A stretch of DNA of 38,363 nucleotides from Oscillospiraceae bacterium. GTDB lineage: Bacteria; Bacillota; Clostridia; Oscillospirales; Oscillospiraceae. The position numbers and the translations under genes are program-made. This document shows positions 6,528 through 14,636 of this stretch, one piece after another. Within the stretch, counting starts at the first letter, position 1, and each line of letters opens with the position of its first letter. Below the pieces are notes generated by a model that was given only the letters and a program-made list of their open reading frames with translations, did no database searches and was not told the origin of the DNA. The stretch lies in the NCBI GenBank assembly GCA_017397565.1, contig JAFQIL010000010.1, forward strand, positions 1 through 38,363, written 5' to 3'.

Positions 6528-6639
6528 CAGAGTGTCAAAGAACCCCCAAAATGTCAAAATGCGAAACTCTCCCCACTCAAGTATCTATATACACTTCGGG
6601 GGCGAGTTGCTTGTCTTTGGCGCTTCTTTGACCTCTGCA

Positions 6640-7365
6640 TCAATCGTTTCTTCTGCGTCCGTTGCCACCGAAAAGGATCAGAAGCCGCAAGATCTGGGCA
6701 AGGGATACTGCGGTTGCGGCAACATAGGTCATGGCAGCAGCGGTCAGTGTTTTTCTCGCGCCACGCCGTTCTTCCTGAGACAGAATCTCAGCAGTTTCAA
6801 TAGCTGCCATGGCCCTGCGGCTGGCGTTGAATTCTACAGGCAGCGTCACCAGCTGGAATAACAAGGAAAGTCCGAAACAGGCGATGCCGATATACACCAG
6901 AGTGTAGTTGTATTCTCCGGCAACCCCCAGCAGGACCCCCAGAAGGATCAGGGGCATCGCCAGCTTGCTGCCAAAGTTGGTGATGGGGATAATGGCAGCA
7001 CGGAGCTTGATAGGTCCGTAGCTTTGTGCGTACTGGACAGCATGACCGGCTTCATGGGCAGCGACGCCGATGGCGGCTACAGAGGAAGCGTCATAAACGC
7101 TGTCGGAAAGGCGGATCACATTGGTTTTTGGGTCGAAATGATCCGTCAGGTTGCCGCTGACCCGTTCGATCCGCACGCCGCTGACACCGTTGGCGGCAAG
7201 AACACGACGGGCGGCATCCGCACCGGTGATTCTGCGGCTGGAAAACTGCTTGGAATATTTTTTGAATGTGGAATTCACATTGGTACTGGCCCAAATGGAC
7301 AGGATAATACAGGGCAGCACCAGGATCAGATAGGTGAAATCAAATCCGTAGTAATAAAAAGGCAT
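6640..7365 (-). CDS. YugP-type zinc metallopeptidase (membrane)
   Basis: A 241-residue membrane protein of the Zn_peptidase_2 / YugP family. The zinc site is AHEAGHAVQYA with H104, E105 and H108 (HExxH). An N-terminal helix (YLILVLPCIILSIWAS) anchors it, and two hydrophobic segments follow the active site (IIPITNFGSKLAMPLILLGVLLGVA and YIGIACFGLSLLFQLVTLPVE). FNASRRA after the last segment is conserved in the family and may supply a further ligand region. Its substrate is unknown in general. It is a single-gene unit with its own promoter between it and the radical SAM gene. Confidence 0.92.
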   Translation of the reverse strand: MPFYYYGFDFTYLILVLPCIILSIWASTNVNSTFKKYSKQFSSRRITGADAARRVLAANGVSGVRIERVSGNLTDHFDPKTNVIRLSDSVYDASSVAAIGVAAHEAGHAVQYAQSYGPIKLRAAIIPITNFGSKLAMPLILLGVLLGVAGEYNYTLVYIGIACFGLSLLFQLVTLPVEFNASRRAMAAIETAEILSQEERRGARKTLTAAAMTYVAATAVSLAQILRLLILFGGNGRRRND

Positions 7366-7424
7366 GGGCGATCTCCTTGGTTTATATTCGGTTTCCCCTA
7401 TGGGGATTATGAAAAGATAGGTAT

Positions 7425-7453
7425 ATTATAGTCACAAAGGGCAGGTTTGTAAA
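7425..7453 (-). promoter_or_regulatory. Promoter of the YugP-type peptidase gene
   Basis: TTTACA (7453-7448), 17-bp spacer, TATAAT (7430-7425) on the - strand. The -35 begins two bases past the radical SAM stop codon. Confidence 0.8.
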
Positions 7454-7455
7454 TC

Positions 7456-8325
7456 CTAATCTGCCAGGTATTGTCTAAGGTATGCCAATACTTTCTTTTT
7501 ATCCGCAGACCACAGCGGCGCTACCAATTCCTTTTTCGCGCCGTCACCGGTGATTCGATGGACAGTAACATAGTCCGGAACAAGACTAAGACAGTCCTTG
7601 AGAATCGATGCATATTCTTCCAAAGACAAACAGCGAAAAATCCCTGTAAGATAATCTTTTTCCAACTGTGTGCCTTTCAATACATGTAAAAGATGGAACT
7701 TCACACCGTCAGTCCCAATGCGAATGACTTCCTGTGTGGTTTGCAGCATCATTTCCCGGGTTTCTCCCGGTAGTCCCAAAATGATGTGGGTAACCACTTC
7801 CAGTCCGGCGGCCTTTAACCGCCTCACGGCATCAAAGTAAACCGATGTCTCATAGCCCCGGTGAAAGGCTTCTGCGGTAGCATTGTGGATCGTCTGTAAA
7901 CCAAGCTCAACGGAGATCGGTTTTATCTTGTTGAGTTTTTCCAGTAAGGCGATCACATCGTCAGCCAAGCAATCCGGCCGGGTGCCGATGGCAAGCCCAA
8001 CAATATCTTCCGGCTCCATAGCTTCCCGATATAGCTGTTCCAATAGGGAAACAGACCCGTAAGTGTTGGTAAAGGACTGAAAATAGGCGATGTATTTTCC
8101 GCTTTTGTTTTTGAAAGCGACCCGCTTTTTGGCGTTTTCCAGTTGCTGACGGATCGAAATTCCAGATTCAGCAAACTCACCGCCACCGGCGGCGGAGCAG
8201 AAGCTGCAGCCACCGGTGCCGATATGACCGTCCCGGTTGGGACAGGTGAAACCGGCATCGATAGCCAGTTTATATACCTTGCAGCCAAAGCGGCTGCGAT
8301 AATGCTGGGAAAGGGTCCGGTACAT
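7456..8325 (-). CDS. TIGR01212-type radical SAM protein
   Basis: A 289-residue protein of the radical SAM family related to E. coli YhcC. The iron-sulfur ligands are C28, C40 and C43 in TCPNRDGHIGTGGCSFCS, the C-x11-C-x2-C spacing that marks this subgroup rather than the classical CxxxCxxC. Downstream blocks typical of the fold are visible: IAYFQSFTNTYGS, GLAIGTRPDCLADDVIALL, SVELGLQTIHN and THIILGLPGETREMM. It should bind a [4Fe-4S] cluster and cleave S-adenosylmethionine in the cytosol; the substrate is not established. AGGAGG precedes the ATG. It is divergent from the sigma-factor operon. Confidence 0.92.
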   Translation of the reverse strand: MYRTLSQHYRSRFGCKVYKLAIDAGFTCPNRDGHIGTGGCSFCSAAGGGEFAESGISIRQQLENAKKRVAFKNKSGKYIAYFQSFTNTYGSVSLLEQLYREAMEPEDIVGLAIGTRPDCLADDVIALLEKLNKIKPISVELGLQTIHNATAEAFHRGYETSVYFDAVRRLKAAGLEVVTHIILGLPGETREMMLQTTQEVIRIGTDGVKFHLLHVLKGTQLEKDYLTGIFRCLSLEEYASILKDCLSLVPDYVTVHRITGDGAKKELVAPLWSADKKKVLAYLRQYLAD

Positions 8326-8360
8326 AGCTTCACCTCCTGTTGCGCATTTGGTTTTCTTAT

Positions 8361-8388
8361 ATTATACTAAAGAAAGAAAATGGTGCAA
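8361..8388 (-). promoter_or_regulatory. Promoter of the radical SAM gene
   Basis: TATAAT on the - strand at 8366-8361, with a weak TTGCAC at 8388-8383 (16-bp spacer), about 35 bp before the start codon. Confidence 0.55.
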
Positions 8389-8457
8389 CGAAAAAATTAA
8401 AAAACAGGTGAGTAAAAACATATCCTTCTTCGTTATAGGAGTAGAGAGGTGATCCAG

Positions 8458-9009
8458 ATGCGTGAAACCGGTGAAAGTAGCTACCGCCGTTTTTTGCAGG
8501 GTGACAGCCAGGCATTGGAGGCATTGATCCGTACATATTCCGATGCCCTGGTACGATTTGCTTACGGCTATGTAAAAAGTTCCGCTGCCGCAGAGGATTT
8601 GGCAGGGGATGCCATTGCACTGCTGTATATGAAGGGAAAAAACTTTGCAACAGAAAATCAGCTGAAGTCTTATTTGTATAAAGTTACCCGCAGCCGCTGT
8701 GTGGATTATCTGCGCAGGCACAAAAAAGAAGTGCCTTTGGCGGATGTGGAAAATGTCCTGATTTTGGAAAGTGCAGAATATAGCTATCTGCGCCGCAACC
8801 GGAATGAGACACTGTATATCTGTTTGCAAAGATTGCCGAACCAATACACAGAGATCTTACAGCTGACATATTTCTCAGGCTTTTCTTTTCAGGAATGCGG
8901 AAAGATCCTGGGAAAGACAGTCAAGCAAATTTATAACCTGCATACACGCGCCAAGATGGCCTTGAAGCTGCTTTTGGAAAAGGAGGGCATTACCGATGAA
9001 GACTTATGA
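8458..9009 (+). CDS. ECF-like sigma-70 family RNA polymerase sigma factor
   Basis: A 183-residue sigma factor with only regions 2 and 4. Region 2 spans about residues 20-90 (RTYSDALVRFAYGYVKSSAAAEDLAGDAI then LKSYLYKVTRSRCVDYLRRHKK), region 4 about residues 120-175 (LPNQYTEILQLTYFSGFSFQE, then the helix-turn-helix CGKILGKTVKQIYNLHTRAKMAL). ATG at 8458 is chosen with AGAGAGGTG in front; GTG at 8449 after AGGAG is possible and adds three residues. The gene overlaps the downstream beta-propeller membrane protein by 14 bp, the arrangement expected for a sigma factor and a membrane partner. Regulon unknown. Confidence 0.88.
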   Translation: MRETGESSYRRFLQGDSQALEALIRTYSDALVRFAYGYVKSSAAAEDLAGDAIALLYMKGKNFATENQLKSYLYKVTRSRCVDYLRRHKKEVPLADVENVLILESAEYSYLRRNRNETLYICLQRLPNQYTEILQLTYFSGFSFQECGKILGKTVKQIYNLHTRAKMALKLLLEKEGITDEDL

Positions 9010-10822
9010 TGAGCGCTGCGCGGATGTGACAGCGAAAATCGCAAAATTGAAAAAACAAAGGAGAAACCGGAAAATTGCCATATCTTCCGGCTGCCTGTGC
9101 CTGGTGGCGGTGTTGGTGCTGACGCTGTTTTGGCCCCTGAATACCGGAGCGCCTGATGTTTCCCGGTACGCAGACAGCCCTTACTACAGCCTGATCCAGC
9201 GCATCAATGAAGCGACCTATGTAAAACCAAGATACAAAAACAATTTTGAAAAGCTGACGTCCCATATAGGCGGCGCGCTGAAATTTGACAGTAACGTCAT
9301 GAGCCCGGTTGCGGGCGCAATGCCGGAAGAAGATCTCAACGGGGCTGCCAATGGAACCTATGTAGAGGTAACGGATAATCAGGTGGCAGGTGTTATCGAA
9401 GCGGATATTGTGAAGCGCTCTGACCGGCATATTTTCCAGCTGTATGGCAACGAACTGCGGATCTACAGCATTGAAAGAGAGAAGTCCGCCTTGATCACGA
9501 CCCATGTGCTGGATAAGCCTGAGGACAGTGTTTTGTACGATGCGCCGCAGATGTATTTATCTCAGGACTGCCGGACGGTATATGTGATCCGCGGCGGCAG
9601 CTGGGTAACAAAAGAACGGTCAGATGGATTTGTATCGGTAACGGCATTGGATGTTACTGATGTCAAAGCGGTGAAAACAAAAGAGCAGGTCTTTATGACC
9701 GGAAGCTACCTGTCTTCCCGGATGGTGGGAAATGACCTTCTGCTGATGGGACAGTATTATGTCCGGAGAGATAAAGATTTTTCGGATGAATCCACATTCC
9801 TTCCCATGGTAGGCCCCCTGGAGCAGATGAGTCCTGTGGCGGCGGAAGACATTTTCGCCCCTGAGGAGCTCACCACCACACGTTATACCGTGGTGTGCAA
9901 GCTGGATGGAGAGAGCCTGTCGGTTTTAGACAGTGCGGCATTCCTTTCCTATTCTCAGGAACTGTATGTGTCGGCAAGCACCATCTATGCCACCAGAACC
10001 TATACCGAGCAGACCGATACCGGCAGCCGCACCATGACGCACATCACAGCCCTGGGATATACCGCACAGGAGCTGGAGTACAAGGGAAGCATTGCGGTAG
10101 CCGGTTCGGTAAAGAACCAGTACAGCATGGATGAATTTGAGGGCGTGTTGCGGATCGTGACATCCACGACAGAAACGATTTCCGGTTCTAACGGAGATAA
10201 TATGTGGGGAAGAACAAAGCGCAATGTGAATCTGACCTGTATTGATTTGCAGACAATGGAAATTCTTGGCCAAGTGGAAGCTTTTGCACCGGAAGGAGAA
10301 ACGGCAGAATCTGTTCGCTTTGACGGGGAAAAGGCCTATGTCTGCACCGCAGAGGTTATCACATTGACAGACCCGGTGTACTTCTTTGATCTGAGCGATC
10401 TTGAGAATATCACCTGGAAGGATACCGGGACCATCGACGGTTACTCCAGCTCCCTTGTGAATTTCCGTGACGGCTATCTTTTGGGAATCGGCTATAACGG
10501 CAAGAGAGAATTAAAGATTGAGATATACCGGCAGGAATCAGAGGGCGTGGAATCTGTGTGCGCCTATGAACGCAGCGCCTTTTTCAGCGAAGAATATAAG
10601 TCTTACCTCATCGACCGGGAAAACGGCTTGATCGGTTTGGCGTTAGAGGATTACAGCACCGGCAATTGCTATTATGTTTTGCTGATGTTCGATGGTTATG
10701 AAATTCGGCAAATTGCGCAAACACCGATCGTAGCAGACCGGCCGGAGAATGTCCGGGGGATACTCATCGACGGATGGCTCTATATTCTCACAAAAGAAAT
10801 GTATCTGTATGAAGTTTGGTAA
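8996..10822 (+). CDS. Membrane-anchored beta-propeller protein, probable sigma-factor partner
   Basis: A 608-residue protein with about 26 highly charged cytosolic residues (MKTYDERCADVTAKIAKLKK then QRRNRK), one membrane helix (27-46) and a large outside domain of the bacterial beta-propeller family (Pfam Beta_propel). Blade-like repeats are visible: VIEADIVKRSDRHIFQLYGNELRIYS, LSQDCRTVYVIRGG, VTALDVTDV, MVGNDLLLMGQYYV, LTCIDLQTMEIL, FDGEKAYVCTAEVI, YFFDLSDLENITW, FRDGYLLGIGY. The 14-bp overlap with the sigma gene suggests it controls that factor, but no anti-sigma domain such as the zinc HxxxCxxC type is seen. Ligand unknown. Confidence 0.85.
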   Translation: MKTYDERCADVTAKIAKLKKQRRNRKIAISSGCLCLVAVLVLTLFWPLNTGAPDVSRYADSPYYSLIQRINEATYVKPRYKNNFEKLTSHIGGALKFDSNVMSPVAGAMPEEDLNGAANGTYVEVTDNQVAGVIEADIVKRSDRHIFQLYGNELRIYSIEREKSALITTHVLDKPEDSVLYDAPQMYLSQDCRTVYVIRGGSWVTKERSDGFVSVTALDVTDVKAVKTKEQVFMTGSYLSSRMVGNDLLLMGQYYVRRDKDFSDESTFLPMVGPLEQMSPVAAEDIFAPEELTTTRYTVVCKLDGESLSVLDSAAFLSYSQELYVSASTIYATRTYTEQTDTGSRTMTHITALGYTAQELEYKGSIAVAGSVKNQYSMDEFEGVLRIVTSTTETISGSNGDNMWGRTKRNVNLTCIDLQTMEILGQVEAFAPEGETAESVRFDGEKAYVCTAEVITLTDPVYFFDLSDLENITWKDTGTIDGYSSSLVNFRDGYLLGIGYNGKRELKIEIYRQESEGVESVCAYERSAFFSEEYKSYLIDRENGLIGLALEDYSTGNCYYVLLMFDGYEIRQIAQTPIVADRPENVRGILIDGWLYILTKEMYLYEVW

Positions 10823-10830
10823 AGTCTGAA

Positions 10831-10868
10831 AAAAGGAAGCAGAACCGAAAGGTTTTGCTTCCTTTTTT
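10831..10868 (+). terminator. Terminator of the sigma/beta-propeller operon
   Basis: 16-bp stem with one G-U (10831-10846 / 10851-10866), GAAA tetraloop, ending in six T residues, 8 bp after the stop codon. Confidence 0.9.
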
Positions 10869-10887
10869 GCGGATAAAAAATAATATG

Positions 10888-10916
10888 TAGTCAAACAGAA
10901 AAAAATGTTGTATAGT
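10888..10916 (+). promoter_or_regulatory. Probable trxA promoter
   Basis: TAGTCA (10888-10893), 17-bp spacer, TATAGT (10911-10916), followed by AAGGAGG before the start codon at 10950. Confidence 0.5.
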
Positions 10917-10949
10917 AAACAAAGAAATGAAAAGCAAGGAGGAAATACA

Positions 10950-11258
10950 ATGTCTGTTATCACAATTACCAAGGAGAATTTTGAGCAAGAGGTCCTTCGT
11001 AGCGAAAAACCTGTTTTGCTGGACTTTTATGCCGATTGGTGCGGTCCCTGCCGGATGGTGGCTCCCACTGTCCATGAGATCGCCGAAGAAAATGACCATA
11101 TCAAGGTGGGTAAGATCAACGTGGATGAGCAGATGGATTTGGCACTGAAATTCCAGGTGACCAGCATTCCGCTTTTGGTGGTTATGAAAAACGGTGAAGT
11201 AGTAAATCAGGCTTTGGGTGTTCGTCCCAAGGACGCTATTTTAAAGATGATCCCCTGA
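10950..11258 (+). CDS. trxA: Thioredoxin
   Basis: A 102-residue thioredoxin, the standard length. The redox site is WCGPC with C31 and C34, preceded by the usual buried Asp of VLLDFYADWCGPC, and the cis-proline loop reads TSIPLLVVMKNG. GVRPKDAIL near the end matches the final helix. It reduces disulfides of cytosolic enzymes using electrons from thioredoxin reductase, which is not in the window. The ATG at 10950 with AAGGAGG (10936-10942) is clear. It starts a three-gene run with a PAP2 phosphatase (17-bp gap) and dUTPase. Confidence 0.95.
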   Translation: MSVITITKENFEQEVLRSEKPVLLDFYADWCGPCRMVAPTVHEIAEENDHIKVGKINVDEQMDLALKFQVTSIPLLVVMKNGEVVNQALGVRPKDAILKMIP

Positions 11259-11275
11259 GTTAAGAGGAACAGAAT

Positions 11276-12199
11276 ATGGATTTTTTGTATTTACTGGAGA
11301 GTATCCGTTTTCCTGCGCTGGATAAGCTGATGCTTTTGGTGACACACCTGGGCGAAGAAACGGCATTTCTGGTCATCGCCCTGATCGTGTTTTGGTGCGT
11401 GGACAAATACCACGGCTACTATATGCTTGGCGTGGGTTTGCTGGGTAATTTGCTTAACCAGTTTATGAAGATCACCTGCCGGATCCCAAGACCATGGGTT
11501 CGGGATCCTGACTTTACGGTGGTGGAAGCGGCGAAGGCGGAAGCCGGTGGCTATAGCTTTCCCAGCGGACATACCCAGACGGCGGTTGGCACCTTTGGCG
11601 CAGTGGCGCTCACCCAAAAACGCAAGTGGCTTGGTGCGATTTGTATCGTTTTGGCAGCGCTGACGGCTTTTTCCAGAATGTATTTGGGAGTACATACCCC
11701 GACAGATGTGCTGATTGGCGCAGCTATGGCGCTGGCTTTGGTGTTCGGTTTGAAGCCGCTGATGCTGGGGAAAAGAAAACAGTGCATTCCCATTGCCTTC
11801 GGCATCATGCTGGCGTTGAGCGCAGGCTTTTTGGCATATTTGGAGATGTATCCCTTCCCGGTAGATTTGGATGCCGATAACTATGCTTCTGCTGTAAAGA
11901 ATGCCTATACTTTTCTTGGCTGCTTTGCCGGTGTTTTGGTCGTATATGCTGTGGATGAATCCAAGCTGCATTTTACCCCAAAGGCGGTTTGGTGGGCGCA
12001 GATCCTCAAGGCTGTATTGGGATTGGGTGTTGTATTGTTGGTAAAAGAGGGACTTCGCAGTCCTCTGGAAGGCATTTTTGGCGATATTATGATTGCCCGG
12101 GCCGTGCGGTACTTCCTGATCGTTGTGGTTGCCGGAATTGTTTGGCCATTGAGTTTTCGCTGGTTTTCGAAGCTTGGACGAAAGGAAAGAGAATCATGA
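11276..12199 (+). CDS. PAP2-family membrane phosphatase
   Basis: A 307-residue polytopic membrane protein of the PAP2 / type 2 phosphatidic acid phosphatase family. The three active-site motifs are complete: K65-x6-R72-P73 (KITCRIPRP), P96-S-G-H99 and S133-R134-x5-H140-x3-D144 (SRMYLGVHTPTD). H140 is expected to be the nucleophile and H99 the acid. About seven to eight hydrophobic helices are visible, several beyond the usual PAP2 core at the C-terminus. Possible substrates are undecaprenyl pyrophosphate or another lipid phosphate at the outer membrane face. Its stop codon overlaps the dut start (ATGA). Confidence 0.9.
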   Translation: MDFLYLLESIRFPALDKLMLLVTHLGEETAFLVIALIVFWCVDKYHGYYMLGVGLLGNLLNQFMKITCRIPRPWVRDPDFTVVEAAKAEAGGYSFPSGHTQTAVGTFGAVALTQKRKWLGAICIVLAALTAFSRMYLGVHTPTDVLIGAAMALALVFGLKPLMLGKRKQCIPIAFGIMLALSAGFLAYLEMYPFPVDLDADNYASAVKNAYTFLGCFAGVLVVYAVDESKLHFTPKAVWWAQILKAVLGLGVVLLVKEGLRSPLEGIFGDIMIARAVRYFLIVVVAGIVWPLSFRWFSKLGRKERES

Positions 12200-12633
12200 G
12201 TAGTATTCGTGTAAAGAAACTGAACGAAAAAGCCACCCTGCCTACCTATGGCAGTACGGCTGCCGCAGGCGCGGACTTATATGCTTGCCTGGATGAACCC
12301 ATCACCATTGCCCCGGGTGAAACTGCCTGGGTGGGTACGGGTATTGCCCTGGAGGTACCAGTGGGCTGTGCCGGACTGATTTATGCCCGCAGCAGCCTGG
12401 GAACAAAAAGGGGGCTTGCCCCTGCCAATAAGGTTGGGGTTGTGGATAGTGACTACCGCGGAGAGATTCGGGTAGTTTTGCTGAACCATGGCAAGGTAAG
12501 CCAAACCGTGGAACACGGAGAACGGATCGCCCAATTCGTGATAACACCGGTTTTGACACCTGCCTATGAAGAAGTAGAGGCGCTGACGGACACCCAGCGG
12601 GGAACCGGCGGCTTTGGTTCTACCGGAAAATAA
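12196..12633 (+). CDS. dut: dUTP diphosphatase (dUTPase)
   Basis: A 145-residue trimeric-type dUTPase, which hydrolyses dUTP to dUMP and pyrophosphate to keep uracil out of DNA and feed thymidylate synthesis. All five family motifs are seen: AAAGADLYA (I), ARSSLGTKRGL (II), NKVGVVDSDYRGEIRV (III, with the catalytic Asp and uracil-binding hairpin), GERIAQFVI (IV) and RGTGGFGSTGK (V, the P-loop-like phosphate lid). The ATG at 12196 overlaps the PAP2 stop by 4 bp and gives the canonical N-terminus. It is the last gene before a strong terminator. Confidence 0.97.
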   Translation: MSSIRVKKLNEKATLPTYGSTAAAGADLYACLDEPITIAPGETAWVGTGIALEVPVGCAGLIYARSSLGTKRGLAPANKVGVVDSDYRGEIRVVLLNHGKVSQTVEHGERIAQFVITPVLTPAYEEVEALTDTQRGTGGFGSTGK

Positions 12634-12638
12634 ACGAC

Positions 12639-12682
12639 AAAAAGCAGACAAAATTTTGTTTTTGTCTGCTTTTTCTTTTTTT
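12639..12682 (+). terminator. Terminator of the trxA-PAP2-dut operon
   Basis: 15-bp stem AAAAAGCAGACAAAA (12639-12653) / complement 12660-12674, then C and a further seven T residues, 5 bp after the dut stop. Confidence 0.93.
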
Positions 12683-12687
12683 ATCTA

Positions 12688-12716
12688 TTTACAATTTCTC
12701 GGATTAACTTTATAAT
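12688..12716 (+). promoter_or_regulatory. Promoter of the Na/Pi cotransporter gene
   Basis: TTTACA (12688-12693), 17-bp spacer, TATAAT (12711-12716), about 48 bp before the start codon at 12765. Confidence 0.82.
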
Positions 12717-12764
12717 TTATATTGAGGGTTTGTGGCCCGATACTCTAACAGTGAGGTTTCGCTT

Positions 12765-14567
12765 ATGGAAATTGCAAGTGCCATTATTACGATGCTGGGT
12801 GGACTAGCCATGTTCCTCTATGGCATTGAGATCATGGGTGACGGTCTGAAGAACAGCTCCGGTGCGGCATTGAAACGGTTTTTGGGAAAGCTGACCGGCA
12901 ATGTGATCACAGGTATCTTAACCGGTACTTTGGTTACAGCAGTCATTCAGAGCTCCACTGCTACCATTGTTTTGGCGGTAGCGCTGATCGGCGCAGGTGT
13001 TTTAACGCTGAAGCAGGCGGTGTCCATCGTCATGGGTGCCAATATCGGTACTACCGTTACGGCCTGGATCACCAACCTTGCCTTTATGGAAGGTGGCGGC
13101 AACTGGCTTCTGTGGCTGTTTGATACGGACACCCTGGCCCCCATCGCGCTGTTCTTGGGCATTGTGCTGATCATGTTTATCAAGAGCAAAAAATCCAAGC
13201 TGATCGGCGACATTTCCATAGGCTTTGGTATTTTGTTTGTGGGCCTTATGAGCATGACCGGTGCGGTTAAGGGATTTGCTGAGTCTCCTGTCTTCATGGA
13301 AATGTTGGCAGGGCTTTCCGATATGCCTGTTTTGGGCATCTTTGCCGGTCTGGTGCTGACCGTCATTGTGCAGAGCTCTTCTGCTACAGTTGCCATGCTT
13401 CAGTCTCTGTCTGCAACCGGTGCTATGGACTTTTCCGGCGTGTATCCCATCGTTATGGGTATCAACATCGGCACCTGCATTGTTACCGCGTTTTATTGCT
13501 TCGTCGGTAAATCCCACAAAGACTCCCGCCGTACCGGCGTGGTTCATGTGGCCTTTAATACCATCGGTACGGTGGTGTTTATGATCATTCTCACCATCCT
13601 GCAGCGTTTGCAGGTCTTTGGTGCTGAATTCTGGCACATGGAAGCAAACTCCACGGTCATTGCCATCTTCCAGACGATGTTTAATGTGTTTACCTGCGTC
13701 CTGCTGCTGCCCTTTATCAATCAGCTTGTAAAGCTGTCCCTTTTGGTGGTCAGGGACGAGCCGGAAAAGGCACCTGCCCATCCGGAGCTTCTTACCCTTA
13801 CGGAGCAGCTGTACATTTCTCCTGCGGTTGCCCTGCATGAGGCTACCAAGGCTGTTGCAGCCATGGGCGCTTTGGCAAAAGAGAATTTCAGCAGAGGCTG
13901 CCAGCAGCTGAAAAAGTACGATGAGAAGCTTATAGAGATTATTAACGATGATGAGGATTGCCTGGATCAGTTTGCAGACCGGGCGGATCAGTTCTTCATT
14001 GGCCTGAGCAAGTCCATTGAAACGGAGCGGGACGACCGGCAGCTGGAAATGCTGATGCAGACTGTTCCCAACTTCGAGCGTGTTGGCGACTATGCAACTA
14101 ACTTTGTTGAGCTTTCCCAGCGACTGGAACAGGATAAGGCCAGCTTCTCGGAAACAGCATATAAAGAACTGGAAGTGATCAGTGAAGCGGTTATCGAAAT
14201 TTTGGATCTTACTGTGGATGCATTCACTACCGAGGACAACGAGAAAGCAAAGTCCATCGAGCCTTTGGAAGAGGTCATCGACGATATGGTCATGATTTTG
14301 AAGGATCGGCATACCAAGCGGCTGAAAGCCGGTGCATGCTCTGTTGGATCCGGCCTGGTGTTTATGGAAGTGCTGACCTATCTGGAGCGTGCTTCTGACC
14401 AGTGCTCCTCCATTGCCATGATGATGCTGTCCCGGGATAATGAAGCGATTCTGCAGAATCACCACGAATACCTCCGGGAGATCCACGCAGGCAACGATGT
14501 CCGGTACAACGAGGAAAAGGAACGCCGCAGAGAGCAGTATATCACCCGACTCAAGGCAGTTATGTAA
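12765..14567 (+). CDS. Na/Pi cotransporter family protein with PhoU-like tail
   Basis: A 600-residue membrane protein of the Na+/phosphate symporter (NptA / type II NaPi) family. Two inverted Na_Pi_cotrans repeats are visible, each with the signature QSS block: VIQSSTATIVLAVALIGAG and IVQSSSATVAMLQSLSATG. Nine or so membrane helices occupy residues about 1-340. The remaining part (roughly 355-600) is helical and PhoU-like (EDCLDQFADRADQFF, FERVGDYATNFVELSQRLEQ, YLERASDQCSSIAMMML), with the E-R-x-x-D metal-binding helices. ATG at 12765 is chosen since GAGGT precedes it; a GTG at 12732 has no site. It should take up phosphate with sodium at the cell membrane. Confidence 0.93.
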   Translation: MEIASAIITMLGGLAMFLYGIEIMGDGLKNSSGAALKRFLGKLTGNVITGILTGTLVTAVIQSSTATIVLAVALIGAGVLTLKQAVSIVMGANIGTTVTAWITNLAFMEGGGNWLLWLFDTDTLAPIALFLGIVLIMFIKSKKSKLIGDISIGFGILFVGLMSMTGAVKGFAESPVFMEMLAGLSDMPVLGIFAGLVLTVIVQSSSATVAMLQSLSATGAMDFSGVYPIVMGINIGTCIVTAFYCFVGKSHKDSRRTGVVHVAFNTIGTVVFMIILTILQRLQVFGAEFWHMEANSTVIAIFQTMFNVFTCVLLLPFINQLVKLSLLVVRDEPEKAPAHPELLTLTEQLYISPAVALHEATKAVAAMGALAKENFSRGCQQLKKYDEKLIEIINDDEDCLDQFADRADQFFIGLSKSIETERDDRQLEMLMQTVPNFERVGDYATNFVELSQRLEQDKASFSETAYKELEVISEAVIEILDLTVDAFTTEDNEKAKSIEPLEEVIDDMVMILKDRHTKRLKAGACSVGSGLVFMEVLTYLERASDQCSSIAMMMLSRDNEAILQNHHEYLREIHAGNDVRYNEEKERRREQYITRLKAVM

Positions 14568-14588
14568 GCAATCAAACCATAAAACGGA

Positions 14589-14624
14589 AAACAGGCACAG
14601 TGGATTTCTCCGCTGTGCCTGTTT
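14589..14624. terminator. Terminator between convergent NaPi and glutamine synthetase genes
   Basis: 12-bp stem AAACAGGCACAG... (14589-14600, extendable through a mismatch) / CTGTGCCTGTTT (14613-14624). It lies 21 bp after one stop and 12 bp after the other; T-rich tails are short on both strands. Confidence 0.7.
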
Positions 14625-14636
14625 ATTGTAATATGC

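Noticed and set aside
13002..14486. Open frame of 494 codons on the - strand
   Set aside because: It lies fully within the NaPi cotransporter gene, which has complete family motifs; the antisense frame shows no domain and is His/Gln-rich as antisense frames usually are.
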